Shown here: piece after piece, positions 31,662 through 40,116 of the stretch
How positions within the stretch are numbered: the stretch's first letter is position 1
Layout of the letters: each line of letters begins with the position of its first letter
Virus record (IMG/VR): IMGVR_UViG_3300010399_000004
Location: 1 to 64,000 of that record
Strand: one strand, 5' to 3'
DNA from: a virus
Length of the DNA stretch: 64,000 nucleotides
Notes under the pieces: generated by a model
Told to the model about the DNA's origin: nothing
Database searches by the model: none
What the model saw: the letters and a program-made list of their open reading frames with translations, nothing else
Position numbers and translations under genes: made by a program

Positions 31662-32335
31662 TGTCGGACCGCTCTACAGAACGCATAGTGCCTCAAAGAA
31701 GATCGCAGCCCGCGGTCTGCCCCCCGCCTTCTGTTCCGGGGGGAGCATCCAAACGAATTATTGACGGCACTCCGGGGGGAGAAAAGAAAAAATCCGAGGG
31801 AGCGTTGCGTATAATAGCCGCAGAGAAGCAGTTTCTTTTAAAGACTCTGCGCAGCAGTTTGGGAAATATTTCTCTGGCTTGTTTGAAAGCCAATATTTCG
31901 CGGACAAAGTTTACCCGATATGTCGATGAAGACCCGGCATTTGCGGAGGGGGTAATTGAAGTTAAAGAAATGGCGGTGGATTTTGCAGAGGGGTGTTTAT
32001 TTAAGCAAATGCGTAACGGCTCCACTGCCGCAGCTATCTTCTATCTCAAGACGCAAGGGCGGCACCGGGGCTACATAGAGAGGATTCGACATGAGCTTCC
32101 GGACGCTCCGGATGTATCCGCACCGATCACTGCGCAATCTATTGAAGAGGAAGTTCCGGATGAGAGCATGGATGAAATCTTTGATGTAATTGCCGAGGGA
32201 GTAGCGGCGCAAAAACGATTCATCGAAAAACGTAAAGCGGATGCCCTGAGGGCCGCGGCAGAGAAAGCAAAAGCCATGCCCCCTTCCGGACCAAGACTAA
32301 TAACGGTCAAATCAAAAGCGGGGGTTGGGGGATGA
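31661..32335 (+). CDS. Terminase small subunit-like protein
   Basis: 224 residues. A disordered Pro/Ser-rich N-terminus precedes a DNA-binding region (about 55-150): SLGNISLACLKANISRTKFT as HTH, then DEDPAFAEGV, AVDFAEGCLF and AAAIFYLKTQG, the usual phage TerS-like pattern. It is ATGA-coupled to TerL. It recognises packaging-initiation DNA and regulates TerL. Confidence 0.75.
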   Translation: MSDRSTERIVPQRRSQPAVCPPPSVPGGASKRIIDGTPGGEKKKSEGALRIIAAEKQFLLKTLRSSLGNISLACLKANISRTKFTRYVDEDPAFAEGVIEVKEMAVDFAEGCLFKQMRNGSTAAAIFYLKTQGRHRGYIERIRHELPDAPDVSAPITAQSIEEEVPDESMDEIFDVIAEGVAAQKRFIEKRKADALRAAAEKAKAMPPSGPRLITVKSKAGVGG

Positions 32336-34731
32336 ATCCTGCACACAGGCAGAAATTTGCTCTGCTTATCAAGAAGGCCAGGAAAAGTTTCCTGGCTTAT
32401 TTGATGTTATTCAACAATCCGAAGACTTCTCAAATCAAGATGGGGAAGTTGCACAAGTTTCTGGCTGATCTTGTGCAGGGGGTAGTTGATGGGACATATG
32501 GAGCCTATCAAGCAGTTTCAATCCCCCCGCAGCACGGTAAGGCTCTGCACGATGATACTTTGATTCCTACCCCGGACGGGTTTAAAAAAATTGCGGACCT
32601 TGAAGTAGGGGATCGGGTATTCACCCAGGATGGTTCTGTGACTTCTGTTTTATGCGTGAAACACTGGAAGCGCAGACCGATCTACAAACTGACAATGGAT
32701 GACGGAACGTTTGTGAAGGCGGATGGCGAGCATTTGTGGTCAGTCCGTATGTGTCGAAAGCGGAAAACAACACACACGCTCTGGACCACTGAACGGCTTA
32801 GCAAAAGAACGTCCAGCCGCTCCCCCGCCCTTCCTGAGTCTGGAGCTTTGGTGTTGCCGGAAAAGCCTTTTGTGGTGGCTCCTTATGTGCTTGGCTGCTG
32901 GCTTGGGGATGGAAACTCTAATGGAAACTTATTCACGGCAACAGAGGAGGATCAAGAGCATTATGCTCAAAGGTTCTCTGCGATGGGATTTCCGGTAAGC
33001 AGAACAGCCTACGCGATGCGGTTTCGTTTGCAGGCTTCTTGGTATATTCGATGGCTGAAAGACTCTGGATTGCATGAAAACAAGCACATCCCAGAGAGAT
33101 ATATGAGGGGAAGCGCGGAGCAGAGGAGGGAACTGCTGAAAGGCCTAATTGACACTGACGGCTATGTTTCGTCTGATGGACAGGTTGAATTCTGCAATGT
33201 AAACTATCGCCTCGCCTGCGATGTTCGGCGATTAGTCCATTCGCTTGGAATCAAGGCGGCCATGTCCGAAGGGCGGGCAACTATAAATGGAGTTGACTGT
33301 GGTCCAAAATACCGAATCTTATTTTATGCAGACAGAGTAGCCTCTCTTCCACGAAAAGTAGCCAGACTCCGCAATCCGCAGAAACGATGTCGTTACATAG
33401 AAAAAGTTGAACGATGCGGAACGGGCAATACTACCTGCATCCAAGTAAATCATCCATCGGGTATGTTCCTTTGCGGGGAGGCTTGCATACCCACCCACAA
33501 CAGCCTTATGCTGGCGGTTGAGACTGTTTCCTGGCTAATGGGGCATTCTCCGGGAATCAGCATCGCTATCGCTGGACATAGGCATGATTTGATGACTGAG
33601 TTTTCTCAGCAGGTAAAAGCGAGGATAAGTAATCCTTTATATGCTTTAGTGTTTCCTAAAGCGGGGGAGATTATTCGGGGTAGGGATAAAGCGGATTCGT
33701 GGATGCTTGGCAATAGGTCAACCTTGAGGGCAAAATCGGTAGGAAGTAAATTGACAGGGAACCGGGTGGACTGGCTTATTATTGACGATGCCCATGCAGG
33801 CCGGGCGGAAGCAGAAAGCGAGACTCAGCGAAATAGAGTGCATCAGTGGTATTTCGGAGATTGCGTTACTCGTTTGTCTCCGGGGGCTAAAGTATTCATC
33901 ATTGGGACGCGTTGGCATCCAAAGGATTTGATAGGACATTTAACTAGCAAGGAGTATGTTGATACGCTCAAAGCAGAAGGGCAGGAAGAGCGTATATTTG
34001 AAGTAACTAATCTCCCTGCCTTTGCGGGAGAAAATGATCCTTTAGGAAGAGAATCGGGGGAAGCGCTATTTCCGGAAGTTCGTAATGCTGCCTGGCTCAT
34101 GGGGGTTAAAGCGTCTATCCCTTCTTACGAATGGGATTCTCAATACATGGGCAACCCCCGTTCTATTGCGGAGGGGCAGGCAGATATTAGCCGGCTTAGA
34201 AGAATTCCTATGGATCGTGTCCCTATCCATATTCCCAGATTGCGGGGGTGGGACCTTGCTCTTACAGAGAAGAAAACATCGGACTATTCAGTAGGATCGC
34301 TTTGCGCATGGGATGCAGACAAAGAAGAGTTTTATATACTTAACATGTTCCGGGTAAAACTGGCTTGGCCAAAGCTTGAGCCCCGTCTTCTTGCTTTATC
34401 TCTAAGGGATAAGCTGGAATGGAATTGTAACAAGATGGCTATGGAAGCCGTAAGTGGATTTGAAATTGGATTACAAAACATTCGCAAGGCTTTATCCGGT
34501 CAGGTAAAAGTGGTAAAAAGAAATCCAGGGGTCGGAGGGAAACTGATGCGGGCGCAGGGGTGGTTGAATGTTTTGGAAAAGGGCAGAATGTTTATGGTTG
34601 AAGGTCCCTGGAATAAGGATTTCTTAGATGAGCTTCTTGATTTCCCTAACGGAAAAAATGATGATATTGAGGATTCGGTTAGTGTCGCATGGGAAGAGTT
34701 GACTTCCCCGCAGAAACTTCTATATGGTTAA
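32332..34731 (+). CDS. terL: Terminase large subunit with intein
   Basis: 799 codons: a 479-residue terminase interrupted by a 320-residue intein (residues 71-390). Extein landmarks are IPPQHGK/SLML, a Walker A interrupted between Lys and Ser, Walker B LIIDDAH (about 481-487), and the C-terminal nuclease start LRGWDLALTEKKTSDYS with later acidic residues near NDDIEDSVSVAWEE. It powers DNA translocation into the procapsid and cuts the concatemer. Splicing is required to restore the P-loop. Confidence 0.9.
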   Translation: MNPAHRQKFALLIKKARKSFLAYLMLFNNPKTSQIKMGKLHKFLADLVQGVVDGTYGAYQAVSIPPQHGKALHDDTLIPTPDGFKKIADLEVGDRVFTQDGSVTSVLCVKHWKRRPIYKLTMDDGTFVKADGEHLWSVRMCRKRKTTHTLWTTERLSKRTSSRSPALPESGALVLPEKPFVVAPYVLGCWLGDGNSNGNLFTATEEDQEHYAQRFSAMGFPVSRTAYAMRFRLQASWYIRWLKDSGLHENKHIPERYMRGSAEQRRELLKGLIDTDGYVSSDGQVEFCNVNYRLACDVRRLVHSLGIKAAMSEGRATINGVDCGPKYRILFYADRVASLPRKVARLRNPQKRCRYIEKVERCGTGNTTCIQVNHPSGMFLCGEACIPTHNSLMLAVETVSWLMGHSPGISIAIAGHRHDLMTEFSQQVKARISNPLYALVFPKAGEIIRGRDKADSWMLGNRSTLRAKSVGSKLTGNRVDWLIIDDAHAGRAEAESETQRNRVHQWYFGDCVTRLSPGAKVFIIGTRWHPKDLIGHLTSKEYVDTLKAEGQEERIFEVTNLPAFAGENDPLGRESGEALFPEVRNAAWLMGVKASIPSYEWDSQYMGNPRSIAEGQADISRLRRIPMDRVPIHIPRLRGWDLALTEKKTSDYSVGSLCAWDADKEEFYILNMFRVKLAWPKLEPRLLALSLRDKLEWNCNKMAMEAVSGFEIGLQNIRKALSGQVKVVKRNPGVGGKLMRAQGWLNVLEKGRMFMVEGPWNKDFLDELLDFPNGKNDDIEDSVSVAWEELTSPQKLLYG
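32542..33501 (+). mobile_element. Intein with LAGLIDADG homing endonuclease in TerL P-loop
   Basis: Starts at Ala71 (ALHDDTLIPTPDGF, block A) and ends IPTHN (His-Asn), followed by Ser391. Two LAGLIDADG-type motifs, VLGCWLGDGN and LLKGLIDTDG, mark the endonuclease. The first residue is Ala rather than Cys/Ser, so splicing should follow the Ala1-type pathway, where Ser+1 is attacked directly. HPSGMFLCGEACIPTHN covers blocks F and G. Confidence 0.88.
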
Positions 34732-34736
34732 ATATT

Positions 34737-34994
34737 ATGAAAGGAACAAGAAAAGAACCTGATGCTGATGGAAACCTGAATCTCAAGCCAGGGGAGTATG
34801 GCAAGCACGGGCGGGACGGTAACTGGTATTGTTGCCCGCCGGGCCGGGAGGATTGGTTTATAGGAAACCTCCAAGCGCATCAGGTTACAGAGCATGAAGA
34901 TGGAACCATTACCGCCGCTCCTTCTATCCTGATAAAATCCTGGAACGGAACTTGGCATGGTTATCTGGAGCGGGGCGTATTTCGTGAAGTCTAA
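34737..34994 (+). CDS. Small DUF6527-like or zinc protein
   Basis: 85 residues from MKGTRKEP. GNWYCCPPGREDWFIGNLQ and APSILIKSWNGTWHGYLERG. The ending parallels the protein at 31166, so the two may be related and flank the terminase pair. Confidence 0.5.
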   Translation: MKGTRKEPDADGNLNLKPGEYGKHGRDGNWYCCPPGREDWFIGNLQAHQVTEHEDGTITAAPSILIKSWNGTWHGYLERGVFREV

Positions 34995-35006
34995 AATATT
35001 TGTGCT

Positions 35007-35207
35007 ATGAACTTTGAAAACTTTTCAAACTGGATTTGGATTCTGCTTGCTCTGATTCTCTGGGCATGGGCCGGGTATAGAGTTTTCCTTGCTTACGTAG
35101 CTTCCTCTATTGATCTTCGTAACGGATGGGAAAGAGCGCTGATGCTTCTATGTGGCCCGCGGGTATGGTTTATCACGTTAAGGCTTCGGAGGAAGTTCAG
35201 GAAATAA
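35007..35207 (+). CDS. Small membrane protein starting in a palindrome
   Basis: 66 residues. The first codons are the palindrome (MNFENFSN), then one transmembrane segment (IWILLALILWAWAGYRVFLA) and a basic tail. Function unknown. Confidence 0.5.
   Translation: MNFENFSNWIWILLALILWAWAGYRVFLAYVASSIDLRNGWERALMLLCGPRVWFITLRLRRKFRK
35013..35029 (+). repeat. 17-bp palindrome, exact, C centre, in coding sequence
   Basis: Codons 3-8 of the 35007 gene, translated FENFS. Confidence 0.9.
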
Positions 35208-35248
35208 GATTGACTGGCCCACGTCTTCATGTAAGACTCAACACTGCT

Positions 35249-35977
35249 ATGGCTACACTAAAGAAACACGAAGTAAAAAAAGAACAGACACTGCAATCGC
35301 TTAAAGCGAATGCAAAGAATCCCAGGAAGGAATGGAGCAGTGACGAAAAGAAAGCTGCATTCGTAAAATCACTTTCTGAATTTGGCGATCTTTCTGGAAT
35401 CGTTTGGAATTCAAGAACAAAGCAGTTGGTGGGGGGACATAAACGAATTGAAGAGTTCAAAAGTGATGATGCTGCTAAAATCGAATATACCAATAAACTG
35501 GAAACGGCGGATGTCTCGGGAACTACTGCATATGGTTATGTGATGTTGACTTCCGGAGTGCGATTCGCTTATCGTGAAGTAAATTGGGACAAGAAGAAAG
35601 AGATGGCCGCTAATCTTGCGGCTAATCAATGGGCAGCAGAGTGGGATTGGGAAGGAGTATCGGATATGCTTAAAGAGCTTAATGATGGCGAGTTTGATCT
35701 GTCCTTGACGGGTTTCGATCATTCGGAATTCGAACCTTTACTTGCAGCGGAGTGGGACCCCCCCGCAGCCGGGGATATGCCGGTTAATACTCCTTCCGAA
35801 GATCAGGAAGGAACTAATATTGCCAAGGGGATGAAGCAGTTGGTAATCAGCGATGCGGCGCATGATGCTTTGCAGCGATATAAGGAGGAAGGGAAATATC
35901 CTGATTACTCCGCGGCCATCCTTGCTTTGGTGCCTGTTGCTCCTAAAAAGGTTACTCCGCCCCGTCGGGGGGTTTGA
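35249..35977 (+). CDS. ParB-like N-terminal domain protein
   Basis: 242 residues from MATLKKHEV. LKANAKNPRKEW, LSEFGDLSGIVWNSRTKQLV and GGHKRIEEF reproduce the ParB/Spo0J N-terminal core (NP-R, GxxxG, and GHxRxxA replaced by GGHKRI), as in phage DNA-modification and chromosome-partition proteins. The C-terminal 100 residues are acidic then helical. First gene of the modification cluster; it may target or license modification, an inference from position. Confidence 0.65.
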   Translation: MATLKKHEVKKEQTLQSLKANAKNPRKEWSSDEKKAAFVKSLSEFGDLSGIVWNSRTKQLVGGHKRIEEFKSDDAAKIEYTNKLETADVSGTTAYGYVMLTSGVRFAYREVNWDKKKEMAANLAANQWAAEWDWEGVSDMLKELNDGEFDLSLTGFDHSEFEPLLAAEWDPPAAGDMPVNTPSEDQEGTNIAKGMKQLVISDAAHDALQRYKEEGKYPDYSAAILALVPVAPKKVTPPRRGV

Positions 35978-35978
35978 T

Positions 35979-37019
35979 ATGGATGTTCGTTTGGCTTATC
36001 ACCCCGAAGGGGGGAGGACTTTGAGTATGTTGAAATTTCCATCAGTGCGTTTGGCCGTTGCCCATAAAAGTCAAACAGGAGCTAACTCTGCGGAACATCA
36101 TGTGAATGGTGCCGGGCTGGGTCACCCCACTATTCGTTTATCTGCCGCCCCTAAAGGGGCGCAGGGAGATAACGTGTTGCAAGGAAAGCGGGGAGTAAAG
36201 CAATTAGGCAAAGAGAGCGCTCCCGCATTGTTGGTATCGTATTTCTATATCAAACCTTTTTTGGCTAATCAGGCGCAGTATTGTTATAGGGACTGGGTTC
36301 TAGACTCTGGCGCATTCTCTGCTTATATGAGCGGGGCTACGATTGATTTGCAGGAATATATCAATCTCTGTATAAAGCTTCGCCGGGATGATCCTACTTT
36401 GACGGAAATATTTGCTCTGGATGTGATCGGCAACCATGAAGCCAGTTTGCATAACTGCGAAATAATGTGGGCGCAGGGAGTCGAAGCAATCCCTTGTTAT
36501 CATTATGGTGAGCCGGCAGATGTCCTTATAACGATGGCTCAGAAATATCCAAAGATCGCTATCGGTGGTTGTGCGCGGATGCGGCTTGGAGCAAAAATGA
36601 AATTCGCAGAGCAGTGCTTTTCAAGGATATGGCCAAAGAAGATACACGGTTTTGGTTTCGGCAGTGAACAATCAATACTCGCCCTTCCCTTCTATAGCGT
36701 TGATGCTACTAATTGGGAAATGGGTCCTTGTGCATTTGGCAGGTGGAATAAGTTCGGGCAAATGAGTGTGCGGGGAAGCAGTCAGAATCTCAAACAGGAA
36801 GTTGAATATTATTTGGAAGTGGAAAGAAAAGCTCGTATCCGATGGAAAAGGGAGATGTTGCAATTGGAGGCACTTCCGAATAATAATCCCACTCTGCGAC
36901 TCGCTATTGATGCTGCTTCGGGGGGAGGTAAAAGAGTAGGTAAAGCTTTGAAGAAATCCACACACACACACAGCACCAACTATAAGACTGGCCGCGGTTC
37001 CCTCCAGCGGACGCTCTGA
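35979..37019 (+). CDS. dpdA: DpdA-like DNA guanine transglycosylase, paralogue 1
   Basis: 346 residues from MDVRLAYH. The core starts near residue 88: WVLDSGAFSAY (D109), FALDVIG (about 145-151), AIGGCARMR and KIHGFGFGSE, then SVDATNWEMG. This is the TIM-barrel TGT superfamily as reshaped in phage DpdA, which swaps guanine in DNA for a 7-deazaguanine. The N-terminal 85 residues are unlike paralogue 2 and contain a perfect hairpin (36146-36161). It directly precedes a second copy. Confidence 0.75.
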   Translation: MDVRLAYHPEGGRTLSMLKFPSVRLAVAHKSQTGANSAEHHVNGAGLGHPTIRLSAAPKGAQGDNVLQGKRGVKQLGKESAPALLVSYFYIKPFLANQAQYCYRDWVLDSGAFSAYMSGATIDLQEYINLCIKLRRDDPTLTEIFALDVIGNHEASLHNCEIMWAQGVEAIPCYHYGEPADVLITMAQKYPKIAIGGCARMRLGAKMKFAEQCFSRIWPKKIHGFGFGSEQSILALPFYSVDATNWEMGPCAFGRWNKFGQMSVRGSSQNLKQEVEYYLEVERKARIRWKREMLQLEALPNNNPTLRLAIDAASGGGKRVGKALKKSTHTHSTNYKTGRGSLQRTL

Positions 37020-37034
37020 AAGAACCTTTTCAAA

Positions 37035-37778
37035 ATGAAACCTTCTGTGCTTATAGCTTTCCCTTTCTGGAAGGATGCGATGAGCACGCATTTGACAGGG
37101 AGGGATTGGGTAATGGATTCTGGTGCATATTCCGCATTTACATCCGACAAGCATATAGCTTTAGGTGATTATATATCTTGTATAAAACGATTGCAGGACA
37201 CTGCACATGCTCCGCGTCATGTATTTGCTTTAGATGTGATTGGGGATGAATATGTAAGCTATAGCAATGCAATTGCTATGCGAACCGCTGGAATTGAGGT
37301 GATTCCTACTTGGCACGCAGGAAGTAGCCTGGAAGCATTGCGGAGAATTGCTGATGAGTTTTCACGAATTGCTATCGGGGGGCTAGTAGGTCGGCGTCCG
37401 AATCGTCGTTTAGTAATGGGTAAGAAAGCTCGAATTTACTGGGTTTCCAAAGCATTTGAAACTGTATGGCCCAAATGGATTCATGGCTTTGGGTTGAGCT
37501 TCGTTGATCTTTTGCAATCATTTCCGTTTGCATCTGTGGATAGTCTTGGATGGAGATTTACTCCCGAAGCTTTCGGTATATGGAAAACATTTGGAGGTAA
37601 ATTGCCACTAAGAAAAGTTTCCTCCGTAGGGGTTGACTGTGAGATAAAGTGGTATCTTGAATTTCAAGAAAAGTTAAAACAGCAATGGAAACGTGAGCAT
37701 GAGTCTGTTCAAGAATCTAATTTTTCAATCAAGTTTGCATGTTGTAATAAGAAAGAAATAGTGCAACTTGATATATGA
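37035..37778 (+). CDS. dpdA: DpdA-like DNA guanine transglycosylase, paralogue 2
   Basis: 247 residues. WVMDSGAYSAF (D28), FALDVIGDEY, IAIGGLVGRR, WIHGFGLSF and SVDSLGWRF mirror paralogue 1 motif by motif. It is shorter, essentially the barrel alone. ATGA-coupled to queC. The two copies could act as a heteromer (as eukaryotic TGT does), recognise different DNA contexts, or insert different bases. Confidence 0.75.
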   Translation: MKPSVLIAFPFWKDAMSTHLTGRDWVMDSGAYSAFTSDKHIALGDYISCIKRLQDTAHAPRHVFALDVIGDEYVSYSNAIAMRTAGIEVIPTWHAGSSLEALRRIADEFSRIAIGGLVGRRPNRRLVMGKKARIYWVSKAFETVWPKWIHGFGLSFVDLLQSFPFASVDSLGWRFTPEAFGIWKTFGGKLPLRKVSSVGVDCEIKWYLEFQEKLKQQWKREHESVQESNFSIKFACCNKKEIVQLDI

Positions 37779-38551
37779 AAACTCATGTTGTTCAATCAAT
37801 CAGTGGAGGTATGGATTCAACCTGCCTCCTTTTGCGTCATTTGGCACAGAATCGCAGTATCCATCTCTTGTCTTTCGATTATGGGCAGAAGCATAAACTT
37901 GAATTGGAAAGATTGGATAAGAATTTGGAGTATCTGAAAGCACAGGATTTGGGCCATACTCGAATTTCGGTCCCATTCGGAGGCATTGCGTCCTCTGCAT
38001 TGACTACTGCTGAACAGGATGTTCCGGAAGGTTTCTATGCTCAGGATAATATGAAGCAAACTGTGGTGCCGAATCGCAATGCTATTTTTTCAGCCATTGC
38101 CTATGCATCTGCTCTTTCTCTGGCTAATGAATTGCATCAGGAAGTATTGCTATCTCTGGGGGTGCATAGTGGAGATCATGCAATTTATCCTGATTGCAGG
38201 AGGGAATTCTTTGAAGCGCTGCACGCCGCATTTGTTTTGGGTAACTGGAACGGTCAAGCCGTCATACTTGATCTTCCTTATTTGGATTGGGATAAAGTAG
38301 ATATTTTGCGGCAGGCAGTCAAGGATTGTGAAACTTTAGGGATTGAGTTCGATACAGTGCTTCGTAACACCAATACTAGTTACGCCCCAGACGTTTCGGG
38401 GAAAGCCAGTGGTCGCACGGGAAGTGATGTGGAGCGTATCCTCGCTTTCCATGTTATAGGCCGGCGGGACCCAGTTGAATATATAGATGGATGGGAGAAA
38501 GCCCTTGAGTATGCTTTGCAATCGCAGAAAGATTTCAATATGAAAGGATAA
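37775..38551 (+). CDS. queC: QueC-like 7-deazaguanine nitrile/amide synthase without zinc cysteines
   Basis: 258 residues. PP-loop SGGMDST (10-16), FDYGQKH, VPNRNAIFSA and YPDCRREFFEAL are intact. QueC normally converts 7-carboxy-7-deazaguanine to preQ0 with ATP and ammonia. The usual C-terminal zinc site (TCY...CGxCxxC) reads TSY...SGRTGSD here, so all four Cys are lost. The protein is otherwise full length, so this looks like divergence rather than decay. Confidence 0.85.
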   Translation: MKTHVVQSISGGMDSTCLLLRHLAQNRSIHLLSFDYGQKHKLELERLDKNLEYLKAQDLGHTRISVPFGGIASSALTTAEQDVPEGFYAQDNMKQTVVPNRNAIFSAIAYASALSLANELHQEVLLSLGVHSGDHAIYPDCRREFFEALHAAFVLGNWNGQAVILDLPYLDWDKVDILRQAVKDCETLGIEFDTVLRNTNTSYAPDVSGKASGRTGSDVERILAFHVIGRRDPVEYIDGWEKALEYALQSQKDFNMKG

Positions 38552-38557
38552 AGGGAT

Positions 38558-38998
38558 ATGGCCGTGCCTACCTTAGTATTGATTGGATGCTCAAGCAGGA
38601 AAGCAAAGGAAGCTTGCGCAGTCAGAGATTTCTATTTGGGAACACTATTCAAAGCTTCGGTTGAGTGGACAGAATCTTGTAAATTGAAATGGGGGGTTAT
38701 TTCCACGAAATATGGATTTGTCTTACCCGATCAAATTATTGCTCCTTATAATGAAACCTTTGCCTCTTTCGCCAAAGGATCAGTAGGATATAGGAAAATA
38801 ACTGATGGATGGCGACTTTTGGTGCGGAGACAGCTATTGCCTTATAAGGGAAGAAGAATGCTAAGTATCCTTGGAAAAGAATACGAAAATATTGGACTTC
38901 CTCTTTTTAATCCATTTAAGTATTTATGGTTGGGGGCTAGAGTTAAATGGTTATGGGGTCATTTAGGTATGCTTCCTTCTACTATTATAAAACCATGA
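38558..38998 (+). CDS. DUF6884/YaaA-like protein of the modification cluster
   Basis: 146 residues. LVLIGCSSRKAKEA at the N-terminus, DFYLGTLFKASVEW, and WGVISTKYGFVLPDQIIAPY match the DUF6884 look, related to YaaA-type folds and to domains found with TGT enzymes. Embedded between queC and queD, so a role in 7-deazaguanine transfer or DNA handling is likely but unproven. Confidence 0.65.
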   Translation: MAVPTLVLIGCSSRKAKEACAVRDFYLGTLFKASVEWTESCKLKWGVISTKYGFVLPDQIIAPYNETFASFAKGSVGYRKITDGWRLLVRRQLLPYKGRRMLSILGKEYENIGLPLFNPFKYLWLGARVKWLWGHLGMLPSTIIKP

Positions 38999-39420
38999 TT
39001 TCCTGCACCAAACGATATATTGATCTTCCATTCGCACATCGTCAGCCCCACCATAATGGGCATTGCGCTATGATACATGGACATTCATGGGGCATTGAAT
39101 TTGAATTCACTGCGCAACGGTTGGATGAATGTGGATTTGTAGTTGACTTCGGAAGTCTAAAATGGCTCAAGGAATGGATTGATGCTATGTTCGATCATAC
39201 TTTGGTGCTGAATGCAGACGATCCATATTTGAAAAGTTTTCAAATTGCTCTGGAAGGCACTGCGAATATCAAAGTCGTTCCGGATTGTTCCAGCGAAGGA
39301 TTGGCCATATTTATATTTCAAACGGTTGCAGATTTACTTTGGAAAACAGAACAAGGCCGAGTATCCCTGTTGCGCGTAACCGTATTTGAGGACTCAAAGA
39401 ACTCTGCCACATATAAATGA
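38995..39420 (+). CDS. queD: QueD, 6-carboxytetrahydropterin synthase
   Basis: 141 residues from MISCTKRY (ATGA overlap; the longer upstream frame is rejected). H15, H28 and H30 form the zinc triad, C24 is the catalytic Cys in GHCAMIHGHSW, and VVDFGSLK plus FDHTLVLN are typical. Converts dihydroneopterin triphosphate to 6-carboxytetrahydropterin. An in-frame palindrome (39228) encodes LKSFQ in a poorly conserved loop. Confidence 0.9.
   Translation: MISCTKRYIDLPFAHRQPHHNGHCAMIHGHSWGIEFEFTAQRLDECGFVVDFGSLKWLKEWIDAMFDHTLVLNADDPYLKSFQIALEGTANIKVVPDCSSEGLAIFIFQTVADLLWKTEQGRVSLLRVTVFEDSKNSATYK
39228..39244 (+). repeat. 17-bp palindrome, exact, G centre, in coding sequence
   Basis: Inside queD, translated LKSFQ. 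Confidence 0.9.
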
Positions 39421-40115
39421 AACGACCATTTCAATTACCCATCCACGAGCGTTTCGCTGCCTTCCAGGGGGAGGGTTGCCATATGGGGTTATCGGCATTC
39501 TTTATTCGCACGTATGGCTGTCCGGTAAAATGTAAATTTTGCGATTCTGCGGGCACTTGGCATAAGGATTTTGCCCCAAAGAAATCCTTACTTGTCGATG
39601 TTCCCGATCTTGTAAAGGAAGCAAAAGAAGCAAACCCCGTGTTTGTAGTATTGACCGGGGGGGAGCCCTGCATTCATCGGGAAGGGGTTCAGGCGCTCTC
39701 AGAATCGCTTTCCATTGCAAAGATAGCTCTACATGTTGAAACGTGTGGAGCATTCCCACTGCCCCCTTCCTGGTTCGATTGGATTACCGTTTCACCGAAG
39801 AGGGATGCTTTGCCTAAAGACGAAATGTTGCTTGCGGCCAATGAGTTGAAAATTATAGTGGATAATGTTGGTGCTATTGAGGAATGGATGAGTTTTATAA
39901 ATGGAACACTTCCTAAAGTTCCGGTGTGGTTGCACCCAGAATGGTCCATGCGCAATGATCCATCTATTTTGAATTACATATCAGAATCTGTAAAATTGAG
40001 AGGGGGGAGATTCCGGGCCGGCTATCAGCTTCACAAACTTTATAACGTGGACAAGTTGGACAAGCGCTCTGCACCTTTAGTTCCGCTGGGTGGAAATCCC
40101 AAAAAAGGATTTTGA
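39417..40115 (+). CDS. queE: QueE, 7-carboxy-7-deazaguanine synthase
   Basis: 232 residues. FQGEGCHMG at the start, radical-SAM cysteines C35, C39 and C42 in CPVKCKFC, and VLTGGEPCIH (SAM-binding GGE). Performs the ring contraction of 6-carboxytetrahydropterin to CDG. ATGA overlap with queD. Confidence 0.9.
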   Translation: MKRPFQLPIHERFAAFQGEGCHMGLSAFFIRTYGCPVKCKFCDSAGTWHKDFAPKKSLLVDVPDLVKEAKEANPVFVVLTGGEPCIHREGVQALSESLSIAKIALHVETCGAFPLPPSWFDWITVSPKRDALPKDEMLLAANELKIIVDNVGAIEEWMSFINGTLPKVPVWLHPEWSMRNDPSILNYISESVKLRGGRFRAGYQLHKLYNVDKLDKRSAPLVPLGGNPKKGF

Positions 40116-40116
40116 T

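Noticed and set aside
36146-36161. CGCCCCTAAAGGGGCG hairpin as a terminator
   Set aside because: Lies inside the first DpdA reading frame with no T-tract; kept only as a note on that gene's unusual N-terminus.
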